A DNA stretch of 64,000 nucleotides from Meghimatium bilineatum (GCA_034231615.1 CM067310.1:141501-205500); one strand, 5' to 3'. Positions 24,201 to 31,829 are shown, numbered from the stretch's first letter. Notes: a model not told the origin generated them from the sequence alone. Made by a program: numbers and translations.

Positions 24201-24824
24201 ATGAGTGAATGATATCGTTGTCTTACTATGAGCTAATGATGGTATCAAGTCTTCATTTAGGGACCACTGGAGCTCAGTGTACTGGCTTCCTAGTCCAGTA
24301 ATCCACGGCTCAATTCGCAGATCAAACAGAATTTTTTTTAGTCACCACTGCCGCCTAGATTAACACTGCCTATTGAAATGGGTGCCATATCTTCTGGGGA
24401 AAGTAAAGGTGGAAGGCATGATGCTGAGCACATTATCTGTTGATATTTCATTGGCCAATTAAAAATACAAGTCTAACACTTTATTCCCTCATATGCCTGA
24501 TTGGTGTAAATAAGAGAAACTCAAGTCTTCATTGTTAACATTAAAATGTCTACAATTTCAGATATACCAATTGATGACTCTGAAGTTGGTGATTTTATTG
24601 GAGATCGCATGAAAGACATAGACAATGATGCTGGCGTCCCACCATATGATAGTGTCCGGGAATATACCTTTGAAGGAGGCAGCAGTGATGCGGGTAGTTT
24701 AAGCTCTCTAAATGCTAGCAGCAGTGACAGAAGTCACGATTATGACTGCCTCAGTGACTGGGGACCGAAGTTTGCCAAACTGGCAAATATGTATGGTGCA
24801 AGACAGGATTTAGAACAAGACTGA
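1873..24824 (+). CDS. CadN: N-cadherin-like (CadN type) classical cadherin, 3' part, nine exons
   Basis: Span of a spliced gene whose nine visible exons join in frame to give the C-terminal 609 residues plus stop. Domain order, with residues counted from the first visible exon: end of a LamG domain (1-78), EGF (about 98-142), second LamG (about 145-320), EGF (about 370-410), transmembrane helix (about 430-458), cytoplasmic tail (459-609). The tail holds the juxtamembrane p120-catenin region (NYDEEGAGEEDQDTYDI) and a C-terminal beta-catenin-binding stretch ending DWGPKFAKLANMYG. Two LamG modules with EGFs before the membrane are typical of protostome CadN rather than of shotgun, which has one LamG (family knowledge). 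The role is calcium-dependent cell adhesion linked to actin through catenins. Cadherin repeats and the start codon lie left of the window. No stop, frameshift or missing splice signal was seen. Assignment to CadN over another classical cadherin rests on domain order. Confidence 0.88.
2160..2345 (+). mobile_element. LINE 3'-end remnant (plus)
   Basis: The reading RRAKGRPRVRWIDNITETLH is the G-R-P-x-x-R-W-x-D-x-I stretch found at the C-terminus of many non-LTR polyproteins. It ends in an A-rich, GAA-rich tail. Confidence 0.65.
2405..2990 (-). mobile_element. LINE reverse-transcriptase C-terminus remnant (family Y)
   Basis: The minus strand shows LYKTIIIPSLCYQCQTWTLT, then RRQQIKWFSHASRLP, then ARGRPYKRWITDI. 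The same blocks recur at 10773-11215 and 14630-15480. Frames are broken. Confidence 0.75.
3440..3800 (+). mobile_element. LINE C-terminal remnant (family X)
   Basis: The plus-strand reading includes ALASSAFNHLI, LTYGCESWI, KYLRKFLNIGWE and NKQIREKTKQRYVSTTI, in shifted frames. This matches the C-terminal region of the family X pieces at 37060-38075 and 60733-61757. Confidence 0.7.
3805..3950 (+). repeat. Dispersed repeat R1, partial copy
   Basis: Shares AAAGGGTCTCGCATTTG.., GACCCAGAGTTAGCAGATAA and AAGATCCTAAAAGCACCTCC with copies at 6485-7200, 10540-10775 (inverted), 17750-17990 (inverted) and 20000-20190 (inverted). Confidence 0.85.
3998..4190 (+). CDS. CadN-like exon 2: linker and EGF-like module
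   Basis: Acceptor ctctgttttcag and donor AATAAAC|GTAAGC; 193 bp, ends in phase 1. It encodes an EGF-like cysteine pattern (CPPEDNVC, KCGLNGIC, SCRCKPMWFGSQC) right after the first LamG domain. The six-cysteine order with the final CRC..GF/GxxC is characteristic. It joins in frame to the next exon through a split proline codon. Confidence 0.86.
4617..4873. repeat. 36-bp minisatellite, about 7 copies
   Basis: Unit reads roughly CTTTCTGAGAACACACAAAA with an ATGAAACATAATAGA end. The length is a multiple of 3, so both strands are open for over 200 codons; these frames are artefacts of the repeat. It lies in the intron before cadherin exon 3. Confidence 0.96.
5015..5211 (+). CDS. CadN-like exon 3: N-terminal half of second LamG
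   Basis: Acceptor tattcctatttcag and donor CTAGTG|GTATGC; 197 bp, enters phase 1, leaves phase 0. The sequence DVQIMFRTRQKTGILIDLSD is the LamG strand pattern (xxFRTxxxxGxLL) and STLHIQLV is the following strand. The minisatellite at 4617-4873 lies about 140 bp upstream in the intron. Confidence 0.87.
5285..6390 (-). mobile_element. Non-LTR element, RT C-terminus plus RNase H remnant
   Basis: In minus order: RT thumb region YFGVTLNRQLTLKKHVKNVK with MKRLTGTSWGSDKDTLRGL (5888-6238), then an RNase H start IYFYTDGSAFKATNKAGYGV and NHEAEITALEVAL (5300-5690). This order (RT, then RNase H) is that of I-type LINEs. The copy has stops and ends before the third RNase H aspartate. It is related to, but diverged from, the element at 53023-54019. 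Confidence 0.85.
6485..7200 (+). repeat. Dispersed repeat R1, long composite copy
   Basis: The first part (to about 6790) matches 19880-20190 inverted. The second part (about 6800-7200, with CCCAATTCTCTCTGTATG and TGAGTCATGACTCCTACTTT) matches 19320-19700 directly. The two blocks therefore occur in different relative order in the two places. Confidence 0.8.
7201..8324. other. Intron before cadherin exon 4, no gene
   Basis: 7250-7440 contains CCAAATTTCATTGAAAT and, further on, the near inverse CAGATGAAATTTGGCA; this may be an old inverted repeat. The rest is AT-rich intron. Confidence 0.5.
8325..8616 (+). CDS. CadN-like exon 4: second LamG, central part
   Basis: Acceptor atgctatctgcag and donor TTAAAA|GTAAGT; 292 bp, phase 0 in, phase 1 out. 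Typical LamG strands follow: DGKIRLTYNMGDG, NGQWHVVRMERFG, FVVGRRVYSG, SSVLIDDLVK. Splicing from exon 3 gives HIQLV|LSDGKIRL, a normal LamG continuation. Confidence 0.89.
8745..8850 (+). repeat. R2 repeat, head fragment
   Basis: Matches the R2 head (GATTAG..AGT..GAGAATGGAATGTGTTGTGT then CATGGTTTACAACTTA). R2 is a short dispersed family with many copies here; the ends differ between copies. Confidence 0.7.
8845..9045 (-). mobile_element. tRNA-derived SINE-like unit S1, full copy
   Basis: Read on the minus strand: a short hairpin CCGCATC..GATGCGG around a T-run, a box-A-like GGTTAGTCAAGT, then a box-B-like GGTTCAATTCC and an unrelated tail to TTTACTTGTATAAAC. Copies at 52704-52805 and 52985-54165 (split) show the same boundaries. 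tRNA origin is inferred from the box elements; their spacing is longer than in a true tRNA. Confidence 0.75.
9195..9570. repeat. 56-bp minisatellite, about 6 copies
   Basis: Unit runs CCCTCTCAACAAAGTGCCAT to CATATGTACTCAGT. The last copies diverge. Open frames across it are repeat artefacts. Confidence 0.95.
9605..9712 (-). mobile_element. tRNA-derived SINE head
   Basis: The minus strand has a good box A (TGGCATAGTGATTAAAGCA) and a perfect box B in TGTGGGTTCGAATCCCACTC with a T-stem. The 5' and 3' acceptor arms do not pair and no CCA-ready end exists, so this is a SINE head or tRNA pseudogene, not a tRNA gene. Confidence 0.75.
9825..9990. repeat. 21-bp minisatellite
   Basis: Unit CATATGGCTGTAACTTGTGTT in about seven copies, decaying at the right end into CATCATATGGCTGTAA variants. 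Confidence 0.95.
10035..10512. repeat. 50-bp minisatellite, about 9-10 copies
   Basis: Unit runs AACTGCTGTGACAAATGCCT to AAAAAGTTATCTTGC. Variants with CTACTGTGACAAACTG and with ATTGCCTCAATT are arranged in blocks that recur, suggesting block duplication. Long frames on both strands are artefacts. Confidence 0.96.
10540..10775 (-). repeat. Dispersed repeat R1, inverted copy
   Basis: Contains CCAGGGTGCACCGTGAGGAG and GATCTTGGTTATCTGCTAA, the reverse complement of the R1 copies at 3805 and 6485. Confidence 0.85.
10776..11215 (+). mobile_element. LINE 3' end, family Y
   Basis: Reads KTIIMPTLCYQCQTWTMTAQ, KCKLVTAEMAYLRRILG, then QHIKWFAHISRLQ in another frame and KVKADLEADHEK. It shares its end (..TTCTACCCCTGATGCTGAAA) with the inverted copy at 14630-15480. 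Frame-broken, so inactive. Confidence 0.8.
11292..11484 (+). CDS. CadN-like exon 5: end of second LamG and start of EGF
   Basis: The obvious AG at 11312 would put a stop in frame, so the acceptor is taken as tgtctatcag ending at 11291, which restores phase 1 and gives TCIQDVRVND, with the conserved LamG end cysteine. Donor TTGCAA|GTAAGT; 193 bp. After an acidic stretch (EAENDDPDTMAQVEEN) come EGF cysteines (GCLRDDCLPRVCPINRICVP..FDC). The acceptor choice is by phase and homology; cDNA would settle it. Confidence 0.8.
11608..11855. repeat. Imperfect tandem repeat and (TA)n tract
   Basis: About four diverged copies built around TCTATCAAATACACTTGTATTGACCTGTAGCAAATGTAGG, followed by a pure TA run at about 11817-11850. 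Confidence 0.85.
11925..12340 (+). repeat. Two R2 repeat copies
   Basis: The first copy (about 11925-12130) has AGTCCGGAGAACAGAATGTG and ends GCAGTATT..TTCTTGGCTTCCC. The second (about 12160-12340) has AGCCAGAGAATGCATTGCAT and CTTCAGCATGATTTTTGGG. Both are in the intron before cadherin exon 6. Confidence 0.75.
12341..13026. other. Intron, no recognised gene
   Basis: At 12625-12680 a box-A-like TGGCAGAGTGGTTAGAAGG occurs without a matching box B, a possible worn SINE head. The rest is AT-rich. Confidence 0.45.
13027..13790 (+). pseudogene. Broken copy of an uncharacterised repetitive protein family
   Basis: Pieces in all three plus frames line up in one order: WKPNAVCSTC (13120), YREPKNHATDCYFCL (13207), VVYPNIES then LVPHKPIICPTPIAPEQYP (13300-13400), a serine-rich PSESDSSSALETN, LDLTCDLTFTKGQAKLLGLR (13505), DDDTCYCKDVNSLM (13655) and NEWRPFVDSSKTSLK (13717). 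From memory this is the order seen in unnamed multi-copy invertebrate proteins; the W-R-x-F-x-D-S-S-K-x-S-L-K motif is distinctive. At least three frameshifts and stops make it dead. It lies in a cadherin intron. Function is unknown; spread by transposition is possible. Confidence 0.65.
14105..14240 (+). repeat. R3 repeat copy
   Basis: Shares TCAACTAAATGGCTGAGAACAGAG, TGTCTCCAGTGTG and GACCCTGATG with 30765-30905. Both copies end in a TTA/TAT-rich tail, consistent with a short retroposon. Confidence 0.7.
14337..14566 (+). CDS. CadN-like exon 6: EGF module and start of transmembrane helix
   Basis: Acceptor tgaatgttacag and donor TTATCT|GTAAGT; 230 bp. It completes one EGF (KCEPGYILDGDQC), carries a second cysteine-rich EGF-like unit (CIPNPCFNNVPC..CQCPPGLRGHLC), then a short acidic stalk. 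It ends inside the hydrophobic segment SGALFAIIISIIFVIC, which exon 7 continues. Confidence 0.88.
14630..15480 (-). mobile_element. LINE RT C-terminal half, family Y, inverted
   Basis: Minus-strand order: a reverse-transcriptase block near 15440 (GVRQGC-type, followed by a PLLF-like stretch), the CQTWT region near 15000, then ILEYIKSQQIKWFAHISKLL, HRYSEGRPRGRLRKRWASK and the 3' end at 14640. A (TA)n run at 15218-15245 has expanded inside it. Frame-broken. Confidence 0.8.
15490..16379. other. Intron with small repeats
   Basis: At 15560-15600 there is a box-A-like GTGGCATAGTGGTTATCATG. At 16019-16095 a 27-bp unit (TTGGCTGCACAGTTTCTAGC..) repeats three times. At 16157-16235 there is an R2-head-related segment (TTCATTCTCGAACTCCCACT..GGATCTCTCTTGTAGCAGGA). 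No gene. Confidence 0.7.
16380..17749. other. Intron with R2 tail and unassigned repeat-like DNA
   Basis: 16380-16480 is an R2 tail (TTAGTTGCCTTTTATGATAT..TATTCTTTGC). At 16540-16630 ACCTCAAAAAATGGAGTGAAACAT-like units repeat three times. 16930-17750 is unusually GC-rich for this intron and contains an internal duplication around CCCATCAGGTACTGAA and GTGCCTATCGGGTACTGAA, so it is probably mobile DNA of unknown type. No coding exon seen. Confidence 0.55.
17750..17995 (-). repeat. Dispersed repeat R1, inverted copy
   Basis: Contains GGTGTCAGAGATATTGATTG, CCAGGGTGCACCATGAGGAG and TTATCTGTTAATCCTGGGTC, nearly collinear with 10540-10775. Confidence 0.85.
18526..18657 (+). CDS. CadN-like exon 7: end of TM helix and juxtamembrane tail
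   Basis: Acceptor acatcaccag and donor GGAGCTG|GTAAGG; 132 bp. It finishes the membrane helix (LLALIVFLLYKFC) and opens the cytoplasmic tail: DPEDDIRENIMNYDEEGAG. The NYDEEG block is the conserved p120-catenin-binding juxtamembrane core of classical cadherins. Confidence 0.91.
18730..18960 (+). repeat. R2 repeat copy
   Basis: Has GAAAATGCAATGTGTTGTG, GACTTCAACATGGCTTCTG, TTTGACCCTTTATGGGAT and the tail CATGCATGGCAGGTCACA. It sits about 70 bp after the donor of cadherin exon 7. Confidence 0.8.
19235..20190. repeat. Dispersed repeat R1, long composite copy
   Basis: 19320-19700 matches 6800-7200 in the same direction. 19880-20190 matches 6485-6790 in the opposite direction. A C-run at 19487-19502 interrupts it. 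There is no coherent frame. Confidence 0.8.
20249..20790. repeat. 49-bp minisatellite, about 11 copies
   Basis: Unit runs GACATTTCTCCTTCTAGACA to CATAACTATTTATCCAG. Copies are almost identical, except for a divergent first copy and two CATAACAATTTAT variants. Confidence 0.97.
20791..21214. other. Intron, no recognised feature
   Basis: AT-rich DNA between two minisatellites in the intron before cadherin exon 8. No exon signal with a sensible product. Confidence 0.5.
21215..21537. repeat. 39-bp minisatellite, about 8 copies
   Basis: Unit contains GAAGACTACTGTCAGTCTCTC followed by an AGAAAATCATCATTCCTT half. 13 codons per unit keeps one frame open, giving a false protein-like repeat. Confidence 0.95.
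21538..22696. other. Intron with imperfect TATG repeat
   Basis: 22285-22475 holds about six variable units of a GGGTACAGTTATTATGTTATGTATGTAT type. Otherwise AT-rich DNA up to the polypyrimidine tract of exon 8. No gene. Confidence 0.75.
22697..22792 (+). CDS. CadN-like exon 8: juxtamembrane cytoplasmic segment
   Basis: Acceptor tttttttgtaccag and donor GGCA|GTATGT; 96 bp, phase 1 in and out. It continues the conserved tail with EEDQDTYDISRLQKPD, matching the E-E-D-x-x-x-D-I-x-x-L-x-x-P pattern of classical cadherins, directly after exon 7's GAG. Confidence 0.9.
22900..23095 (-). repeat. R2 repeat, inverted copy
   Basis: Starts GGGGAGCGAAGAATAGTGACA (reverse of the R2 tail) and continues to AGATATCGTAGCTAAGCTGT and AACCATGAACACAATGCACTT. 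The intron after cadherin exon 8 begins just before it. Confidence 0.8.
23255..23500 (-). mobile_element. LINE 3' end, family Z
   Basis: Reading minus: GGACACATGTAAAGGAATGA.., then AGCAAGAGGTAGAAAGAGAT, then ..GGAGACAGCACTTGATGATG. The same terminus occurs at 29215-29445 and 62425-62580. The frame is broken. Confidence 0.8.
24255..24330 (+). mobile_element. tRNA-like SINE head (worn)
   Basis: Box-A-like GAGCTCAGTGTACTGG and box-B-like GGCTCAATTCGC are 30-odd bp apart, as in a tRNA, just upstream of the last cadherin exon. Too worn for a gene. Confidence 0.45.
24562..24824 (+). CDS. CadN-like terminal exon 9: beta-catenin binding tail
   Basis: Acceptor ctacaatttcag; 263 bp to a TGA at 24822-24824. 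It contains VGDFIGDRMKDIDND, PPYDSVREYTFEGG, the serine-rich SLSSLNASSSD block (normally phosphorylated to tighten beta-catenin binding) and the terminal DWGPKFAKLANMYG. This is the standard cadherin C-terminus, so the reading frame end is secure. Confidence 0.92.
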
Positions 24825-26269
24825 TAACCTTTACAGTCAACAAAAAAGCAATCATCAAATGCAAAACAACAGGCAGCATGAAAATGAAGAAAAACATCAA
24901 CAGAGTAATGATTTTACAACGCACAAGATATGTCAATTGTGATAGATTTGTTTGCCTGCAAGTTGTGAGTATTCAGCCAAATATAGGTCAAGAATTATAA
25001 CATTGTAAATGTTAATCTTAACTGACCAATAACTGGAGAGAACACCCACTCTATTGGTGAGTTATTCTGTGCTTATCACCTGGTAAATGCATTTGAATGC
25101 TGATCAAAGGTTTGTTTTAAATCTGTACTGAGTATTGACTAGTACTCGGTTAGGATTTCATACAAGCCTGACTGTCACAGAAACACTGCTGATGTTAATT
25201 AGCAGATGCAAAATATGGCATTATTAAAATTTTGTTATAATTTTTGGACTGTTATTGATACTTGTCATCGAATAATATACAAACATTAAGTGTCCTTGCT
25301 TTGAATTTCTATAGTAACAAACTTCCACAAACTAGTCCATTGATATTGAATGCCCAGAATTGCATGTTTGAAAATAATTGATATATTTTCTGTTTTAAGG
25401 CAAGATTTCAAACATGAAAAGTACATTTATTTATATATATATATATGTATATATTGTTAGTACAAGAGCTAGCATGCGACTGAATAGTTACAGCATTGGT
25501 GTCACAGACATGAAGGCATGAGTTCAAATCATGGTGTATGAATGGATGTTTCTTTAGGGGATAATATTTCACATTCAGCCTTTAACATTGTAGCAAGAAC
25601 AGCTGCACAGTGAATTTATTATCACAGCATATAAAATTCTCCCTGGATACACTCTTGTAAAAATGAGAGAGCTCGCAGGGATGTTAGTTCTGTGAAAGTT
25701 CATAGGATAAAGCTGTGATTGATTTAGTGTGCTGGTCGTGCACTTATAATAATGTGCTAATGATATAGAAACATTTTATCTTGTCCAATACAATCAACCA
25801 TGTTTCACTTGAATTGTGGTACACTTTTTTATCAATTGAAGTCTCTATTTGAATATCTGAGAGTTGTTTTCTTTCAAATTTCTGGAACTGCTCTCCTGGA
25901 TCTCAAACTATTTTATTGATCTGGACAGTGTTAATTGCATTGACTTGGCAAGTTTTATTTCACTGAATAAGTAAGTTTTAATTACATTGATCCAGTTAGC
26001 CTTATTGCATTGATAAAGTAAGTGTTATTGTGCAGACTTAACGAATCTTACGGACACATTATAAGTAATATCTAGTGCTAGTTCTGTCAGTTCTTGTAAC
26101 ATTAAGAACTGATCACACACTGTGTAAATATTGTGTAGTAATTAGAATACTTTGTGCTCTAGTTAAATTAATTTTCCAAGTATTTTCCACAGTAAAGTGC
26201 ACGGAGATTTCAATGTGTGTATTAAGTGATGAGACCTTATTTGCTTGTCTGTAACCTAATGTTGCCTTG
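24825..26269. other. Cadherin 3' UTR and flank
   Basis: No exon after the TGA. There is no canonical AATAAA close to the stop; an ATTAAA lies at 25223-25228 and an AATAAA at 26764-26769, so the UTR may be long. A tRNA-like piece (GCTAGCATGCGACTGAATAG then GAGTTCAAATCATGG) sits at 25465-25545. Confidence 0.5.
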
Positions 26270-26470
26270 GCCTGTAAGGGAAGCAAAGAATAGCAACACA
26301 GTAATCTGCCATGTGTATTGTAAGAGGCGACTAAGGAAGTCTAGAGAGTGAAGTTGGATGTTTATAATTTTGTTAAAGTTACCTTGCTGAATTCATATTT
26401 GTCTGGCTAAAAGGTGCAGATATCGCAGCCAAGCAGTGAACCATGACACTGCATTCCGTTCTCTAGACTG
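26270..26470 (-). repeat. R2 repeat, inverted copy
   Basis: Begins AAGGGAAGCAAAGAATAGCAAC and runs through AGGCGACTAAGGAAG and AAGGTGCAGATATCGCAGCC to the R2 head. Confidence 0.8.
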
Positions 26471-28265
26471 CATATTGCAAACCAACAGGAATTTGAGAAC
26501 GAGCACAGAGAAGAAACTACTTATTGTTTTTAGTTTCATGTTTGATGTCATTGATGTTATGTTGTCAGATGTAATGGTTTATTTGTTGTCAGAACTGGAA
26601 TGTGCTATTTGGGAGTCAGGACCCAAGTATGCACCATCCAGCCATTCTAAGAGTGTTTTCAACTCTCCAGCATCAGAGGTGGCCAAAGTATATTTTTCTA
26701 GTTCTAAGAATGTCTTCAACCCTTGTGAATCTAAACAACGAGGGGATGGGAGATTAAATCTCTAATAAATGGATGATTTATATATAAATAACTTTTGCTT
26801 AAACCTCTAATGATCAGATGTCTTCTATTTAAATTACTTTTGATTATCACTTGATGAAATCTCTAATGATTGGATGACTTACGTTTGCATAACTTTTGTA
26901 TGTGTGAATGAAAGTATCCTTTATTAATCTGCATCTTTAAAAAATAAGGTAAAATATTCATACAAATGACATTAATCATTTCATAAATGCAACCAATTTC
27001 CTTATATGTTTTTGTACATAAATGCTATGCTAATATTAAAACCTTGTAAACATATCTTGATGCCTACAAAGAGATCAATCTCTATTTTTGTATATTCATA
27101 CTAGTGGAGCACTTGTACACATATAACTTGTCACAATCAGTCAGTCATGTAAGTATAGTTGTTCATATGACATTTATCTAATCTGAGATTCTCATTCAGT
27201 TATTGTGTGATTTATTCACTGTATAACATTGATTGACATAAAGTATTGATTTTTTTGGGTATTTGTGAGGAATGTGCTCTCAAGCAGAGAAAGTGTTCCC
27301 TTAACAGAAAATCTTTATAGCTTTCCAATTGAGATATATTTTCCTTCTCTTTGTCCTGTTACATTCCTGCGAACAGGCACTAATTTATTACAGTGACGCA
27401 TCAAATTATATCAGTGACTATCTTTCTTTTTTATTATGATTCTTTATGTTCCATCAATGTTCTTTATGTTTATTCCTTTCATCAATGATTTAATCCAATC
27501 CTTTTTCAATCGTCCTTCAACAATTTGATCATATGACATAAAATGTCATCTTCAATAGTTTATCAATATCTTGAATAAGTTATATCTTTAATCAATCATT
27601 ATCTTTGGCTCATGATATCCATAATGATGTTCTCTCATGGTTCCCTTGACCATGGTTCCATTTTAGTGGCCGTACTCTTTCTGTAAGTTTTTCAGTTTAT
27701 GTTATGACCTCAATAATAGGACTACAATAAAAGTTACAAGTAAACTAGATATCTAATTCGACAAATTAAACAATGCTAGACCTGTCTATTGCAGGTGAGA
27801 TGGATGTTTCTAAATTATTAGAAATTACATCAATAAGTTGGATTTAATTGAAAATCAAACTCCTCAAACAAGGCATTACACACACACAATCTTCCCTAGT
27901 GATAGGCAAAAACCCCTTAGGTCAATTATTCAAAAAGGATATCCCTTCTTTCCACTATTCTAGCCTATCAAAATCTAGAAACAAAAATCTAAGATATAAT
28001 TAATTATAGATTTTAATTATACTTGACCCACTCTTGACTCCATTCATCGTCCAGGTTAGTAACTACGGTTTATACACTTTTTAAACATAATTATTTCGGT
28101 TTCTCATTGTTCACACGAATTAATAATCTACTTCTTTGTTCAATAAAGTCTACTTCCTTGATGATGTTCTGGAATCTAAGCTCTCAGCAAGTTCTATGCA
28201 AAGAACTGTTGTAGTGAGATACAGGAAGTAACTTGATATACACCACTCATATTAACAACACCCTA
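26471..28265. other. Intergenic, no recognised gene
   Basis: AT-rich, with short ATGA-type partial repeats around 26760-26900. The only frame over 100 codons (26436-26765) overlaps the R2 copy and has no family resemblance, so it is not called. Confidence 0.5.
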
Positions 28266-28545
28266 GAACTATAAGAGGGTAGACTGGAAAATGTCTAACC
28301 TTAAAGTTCGAGATAGGCAACACTGCCATGTGGACAGGCAGCACAGAGTGCCAAACATATACTTCAAGAGTGTTCTGAGCACGAAACGCTGAGGCAGACC
28401 TATTGGCCAGAGGAAACAACACTGGAATCAAAGCTCTATGGGGACACTGTATGAACTACAAAAGACAGTGAGTTTTATTTAGGAGACAGAATTACAGATA
28501 TAGACATGATTCAAGTGAATGAAAGAAGAAGAACAACAACACCCT
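28266..28545 (+). mobile_element. 3' tail of RNase H LINE (second copy)
   Basis: Nearly identical over about 200 bp to the reverse complement of 53023-53300: CATGTGGACAGGCAGCACAG, ACTTCAAGAGTGTTCTGAGC, CAAAGCTCTATGGGGACA, then GAATTACAGATATAGACATG and a (GAA)n tail. It carries stops and an 8-bp loss relative to the intact copy, so it is an older insertion. Confidence 0.88.
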
Positions 28546-29214
28546 CTCTCTCTCTTCTCACAAATGAATTTGATTCAATTCATTAAAATGGTTGCTATCG
28601 TGTAATGAAACTGAAAGATTCAGAAATCACTCCTTTCTCGCTCATGGTAGAAAATAATCTCAGGTTGATGAATGATGATTTAAATCCCATTTCCATTCTG
28701 GTAAGATGCTTCTCAAGTGTATTCCTTCTCAGCAACTCTTGTTGGGATAGTAGACTCTCAGCAAACAAAGTAAGAGTGCTCAGGTCTGACACCCTCAATG
28801 TAATAAGCAATAATCCATCGTCTTGTTACTGCTTACATTCAGTGAACTCCTCTCTTGCTGGTTTGATTCACCACCATTCATTAGAATAGAATATTAAGAA
28901 TCTTCAGCAGACTGACGTTCTAGTTGAGAATTGATACCAGGAAAGAGTTGTGGTGACTTCAGCATCTTCCACATTCTGGATTTGTTTCAGTGTCTGACTT
29001 CATAGAAAACAATTATTGTCTTCACTCACTGTGTGGTTATTCTCTGTAATTGCACTTACATAAAACACAGGTTTATATAATCGCTTCAATCAGACACGAC
29101 AGACTATAACTACTACTAGTGGGTTATTCTCTATAGTCATTCATTTGGTAGTTTTCAGTGATATAATCATCACTCTTGTTCAAGTCAGTGAAGATTCTGA
29201 TATCTCTCACTTAC

Positions 29215-29445
29215 TTTGATAAAATATTTTGGACACATTAAAAGACATGATACCTTGTTGTAGACCTTACTTGAGGATAAAGTCAACAGGAAGCGAGCAA
29301 GAGGTAGGCAGAGATTCAAGCGGGAGAGTAACATCACAAGATGGACAGTTTACAGTCTAGAAGAGTGCACCACCAAAAAAAGAGAAAGGGGATGGAGATC
29401 TGTTGCAGCCAACCTTCGCTGTGGAGACAGCACTTGATGATGATG
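29215..29445 (+). mobile_element. LINE 3' end, family Z
   Basis: Begins FGHIKRHDTLL in translation, then KVNRKRARGRQRFKRESNIT and RWTVYSLEECT, and ends GGAGACAGCACTTGATGATG with a short GAT tail. Collinear with 23255-23500 (inverted). Confidence 0.82.
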
Positions 29446-30764
29446 ATAGGGGCCACCCAATATTAGTTTCTGAGAAAACCCTAAAGCTAACCCTAACCAA
29501 TATTCTCTCAAAGTTGTTTCTCAGATGAGCAAATCTAAAAATGTCTGAGCTATGAATATTTCTGTATGAACAGAACTGTAGATACCATTTTTATTACCTA
29601 AGAAAAAGGTCCTTCACTTGTTCTTTATGTGCATGTTACATTTTGTGAGCGGTATCTTCTAATTATGTGCGCGTCTGCTCAACAGCGCACATTAGAGAGA
29701 ATATTGACCCTTAGTACGTGTATGGTCTCTTGTTTCTGGGTTTATGATATTCATTTAATGATGTGCATATTAACTGTTACCACGTTAAATACACATTATT
29801 ATACAACTTCCTCCCTGCACGCTGGATTGTTTTTTAACAATTGCATAATGAAGATGAAAATGCAACATCATAAAATTTGTTTACATGACAGACACATGTT
29901 CTTGTCCGACTGATGTCTTCCATGAGTAAATGCCTAAACCTACCATATTTTTAATGCTATTTCATAACCAAACTAACATGCTCATAATATCACCTGTGAA
30001 AATAAATAAAACACTTAGATGTCACTAACCTTCTCGATCCAATCTTGAATAGTAGATCTAAGAATGTTTTTTCAGACAAAATGATTGTTTATTCAATGCA
30101 TGATGTCCAGACCTAACGTTGCCTATGTCATTTAATACTGAAACTAATGTGTTCATTATATCTTCTTTGAAAACAAGCGCAATTTCTAACTATTCCTTAT
30201 GATTAAAAACACAATCTATAAGGATTTCAAAAAAATAGTTTCTATTTCAACACTATTTGTGATGATTGTATGAAACTTTGAAACACTTCAATTTGCGAAC
30301 TTTTTTTTTTACAACAGACATTGACCTGAAAGTAAGCTAGATTTATGCTAGTAGTTTTCCCACTTTTTCCTGGAAAAAAAAAGCTAAATTTAAACTTTTT
30401 ACCATAGTTACAAAATTGCTTAGCAACTGTCACAATTCTGCTACCACAGCATTGAGCAGAATATGCAGGGATGTATGTGTCTATTTGCACCGATAGCATG
30501 CTAAAGGTTAACACTACACACATTTATTATGCATTGATGTAATGTAAGAAATTCCACCAATGCCTTCTTTGGAAGAGAAAATCATCACTACATCATCCAG
30601 AGCACAAATGGGGTGCGTAAGGTTTTCTTCAAAATCGCTGATCAAAGCAGTAAAACTAAACATATTCATTGTAAATCATTTTGTGTCAGTCTTCAAATTT
30701 GAAGAATGTCATCATGGATTTTTAAATATCAAATACAACCCATAAAAAATCGGTAGTTTTGTGT
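29446..30764. other. Intergenic, no recognised gene
   Basis: AT-rich DNA with scattered short open frames lacking any family resemblance. Confidence 0.5.
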
Positions 30765-30905
30765 TCCCCCTGAAGTGGGCATGATTTTTCTACACTCATC
30801 CAAATGGCTGAAGACAGAGAAATTTGAAATGATATTTATGCAGATGTCTCCAATGTGGCACTACTATAGCCCTGATGGATTGTCAGTCTTATTATTATTA
30901 TTACG
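30765..30905 (+). repeat. R3 repeat copy with (TTA)n tail
   Basis: Shares AAATGGCTGAAGACAGAG, TGTCTCCAATGTGGCA and CCCTGATGGATTG with 14105-14240; ends in TTATTATTATTA. Confidence 0.75.
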
Positions 30906-31229
30906 CATGTGGTTGCATCTGTGGGTCTCACCAATGGCCCACTAGACATACCATTCATGCAACAGAGGTTATCTTCTTATAGAAGCTTCATGGCATGTCA
31001 TTTATACAGTTATGATTTTGTTTTGTTGTTGAAATGTTTTTCATGTTTGCCTGAATATATATGTATGCACGCTCTGTGGTTGGGAGGGAGCCAGAGATGT
31101 ACTGTGCAGCACTAAGGAGGAGGAAACTGACATCACTGTTTTTCCTATGGCTGAGGCCCATCATAGAGGCACAGTGACTCAGGACGTGACAATCATTTTG
31201 ACTTGAACATTTGGTTGCATGCCTGGAGC

Positions 31230-31480
31230 TATAGAGAAGTTCGGCATAACCAGTAGTCAATTGGTGGTGGGGAATGAGCACAGTGAACCCTATCTTGGCT
31301 ACAGTGGCTAGGCGCAGTGCATAGGTTGAAACCTACCTTCCTGGTGGTGTGATAGTTATTCTCTGGCTCTGTCCCGGGGTGGGCCGAAAATCCACAGACT
31401 TCCCAGCAATATAATGCCATCTAATGGCATTAGGTCAAAGGGCATGGACCGCTGGATCAGCAACCAACCATTATTATTAT
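31230..31480 (+). repeat. Short retroposon-like unit with (ATT)n tail
   Basis: A more GC-rich island (TGGCTACAGTGGCTAGGCGC.., GGTCAAAGGGCATGGACCGC) ending CCAACCATTATTATTAT. The composition and simple tail suggest a SINE; no second full copy is in the window. Confidence 0.5.
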
Positions 31481-31829
31481 ACGTTACAGTTAGATTAAAA
31501 TATATTGAACAATCTGTTTTTTTAATGTGTTGTGGTCATGGGCACTTTACTTCTATAAAATGGTGTCACAACTCATAAAAGATTTGGAACCACTGATCTA
31601 GAGAAACATGTGGTACACTTGTTGTGTTTTTAAGACATATTCCTTACAAGTAACCACATGTTTAAATCAGATGCAACAAATATCCATTCTAATAGACACA
31701 AGAATAAACCCAGCAGATATTCAAGGTTATGCATGTTCACAACTTGTTTCTGCTGTCATTTTTTGTTGGTTGATTCACTTTTCACAAACTAACTCTATCT
31801 CTATAAAGGTGATATTTCAGTCATATATT

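Noticed and set aside
24546-24824. A separate 92-residue protein starting at the ATG at 24546
   Set aside because: The ATG lies upstream of the acceptor at 24561; the encoded sequence is the cadherin beta-catenin-binding tail and joins exon 8 in frame.
26436-26765. 109-residue intergenic protein
   Set aside because: It overlaps an inverted R2 copy, has no family resemblance and no splice or promoter support.
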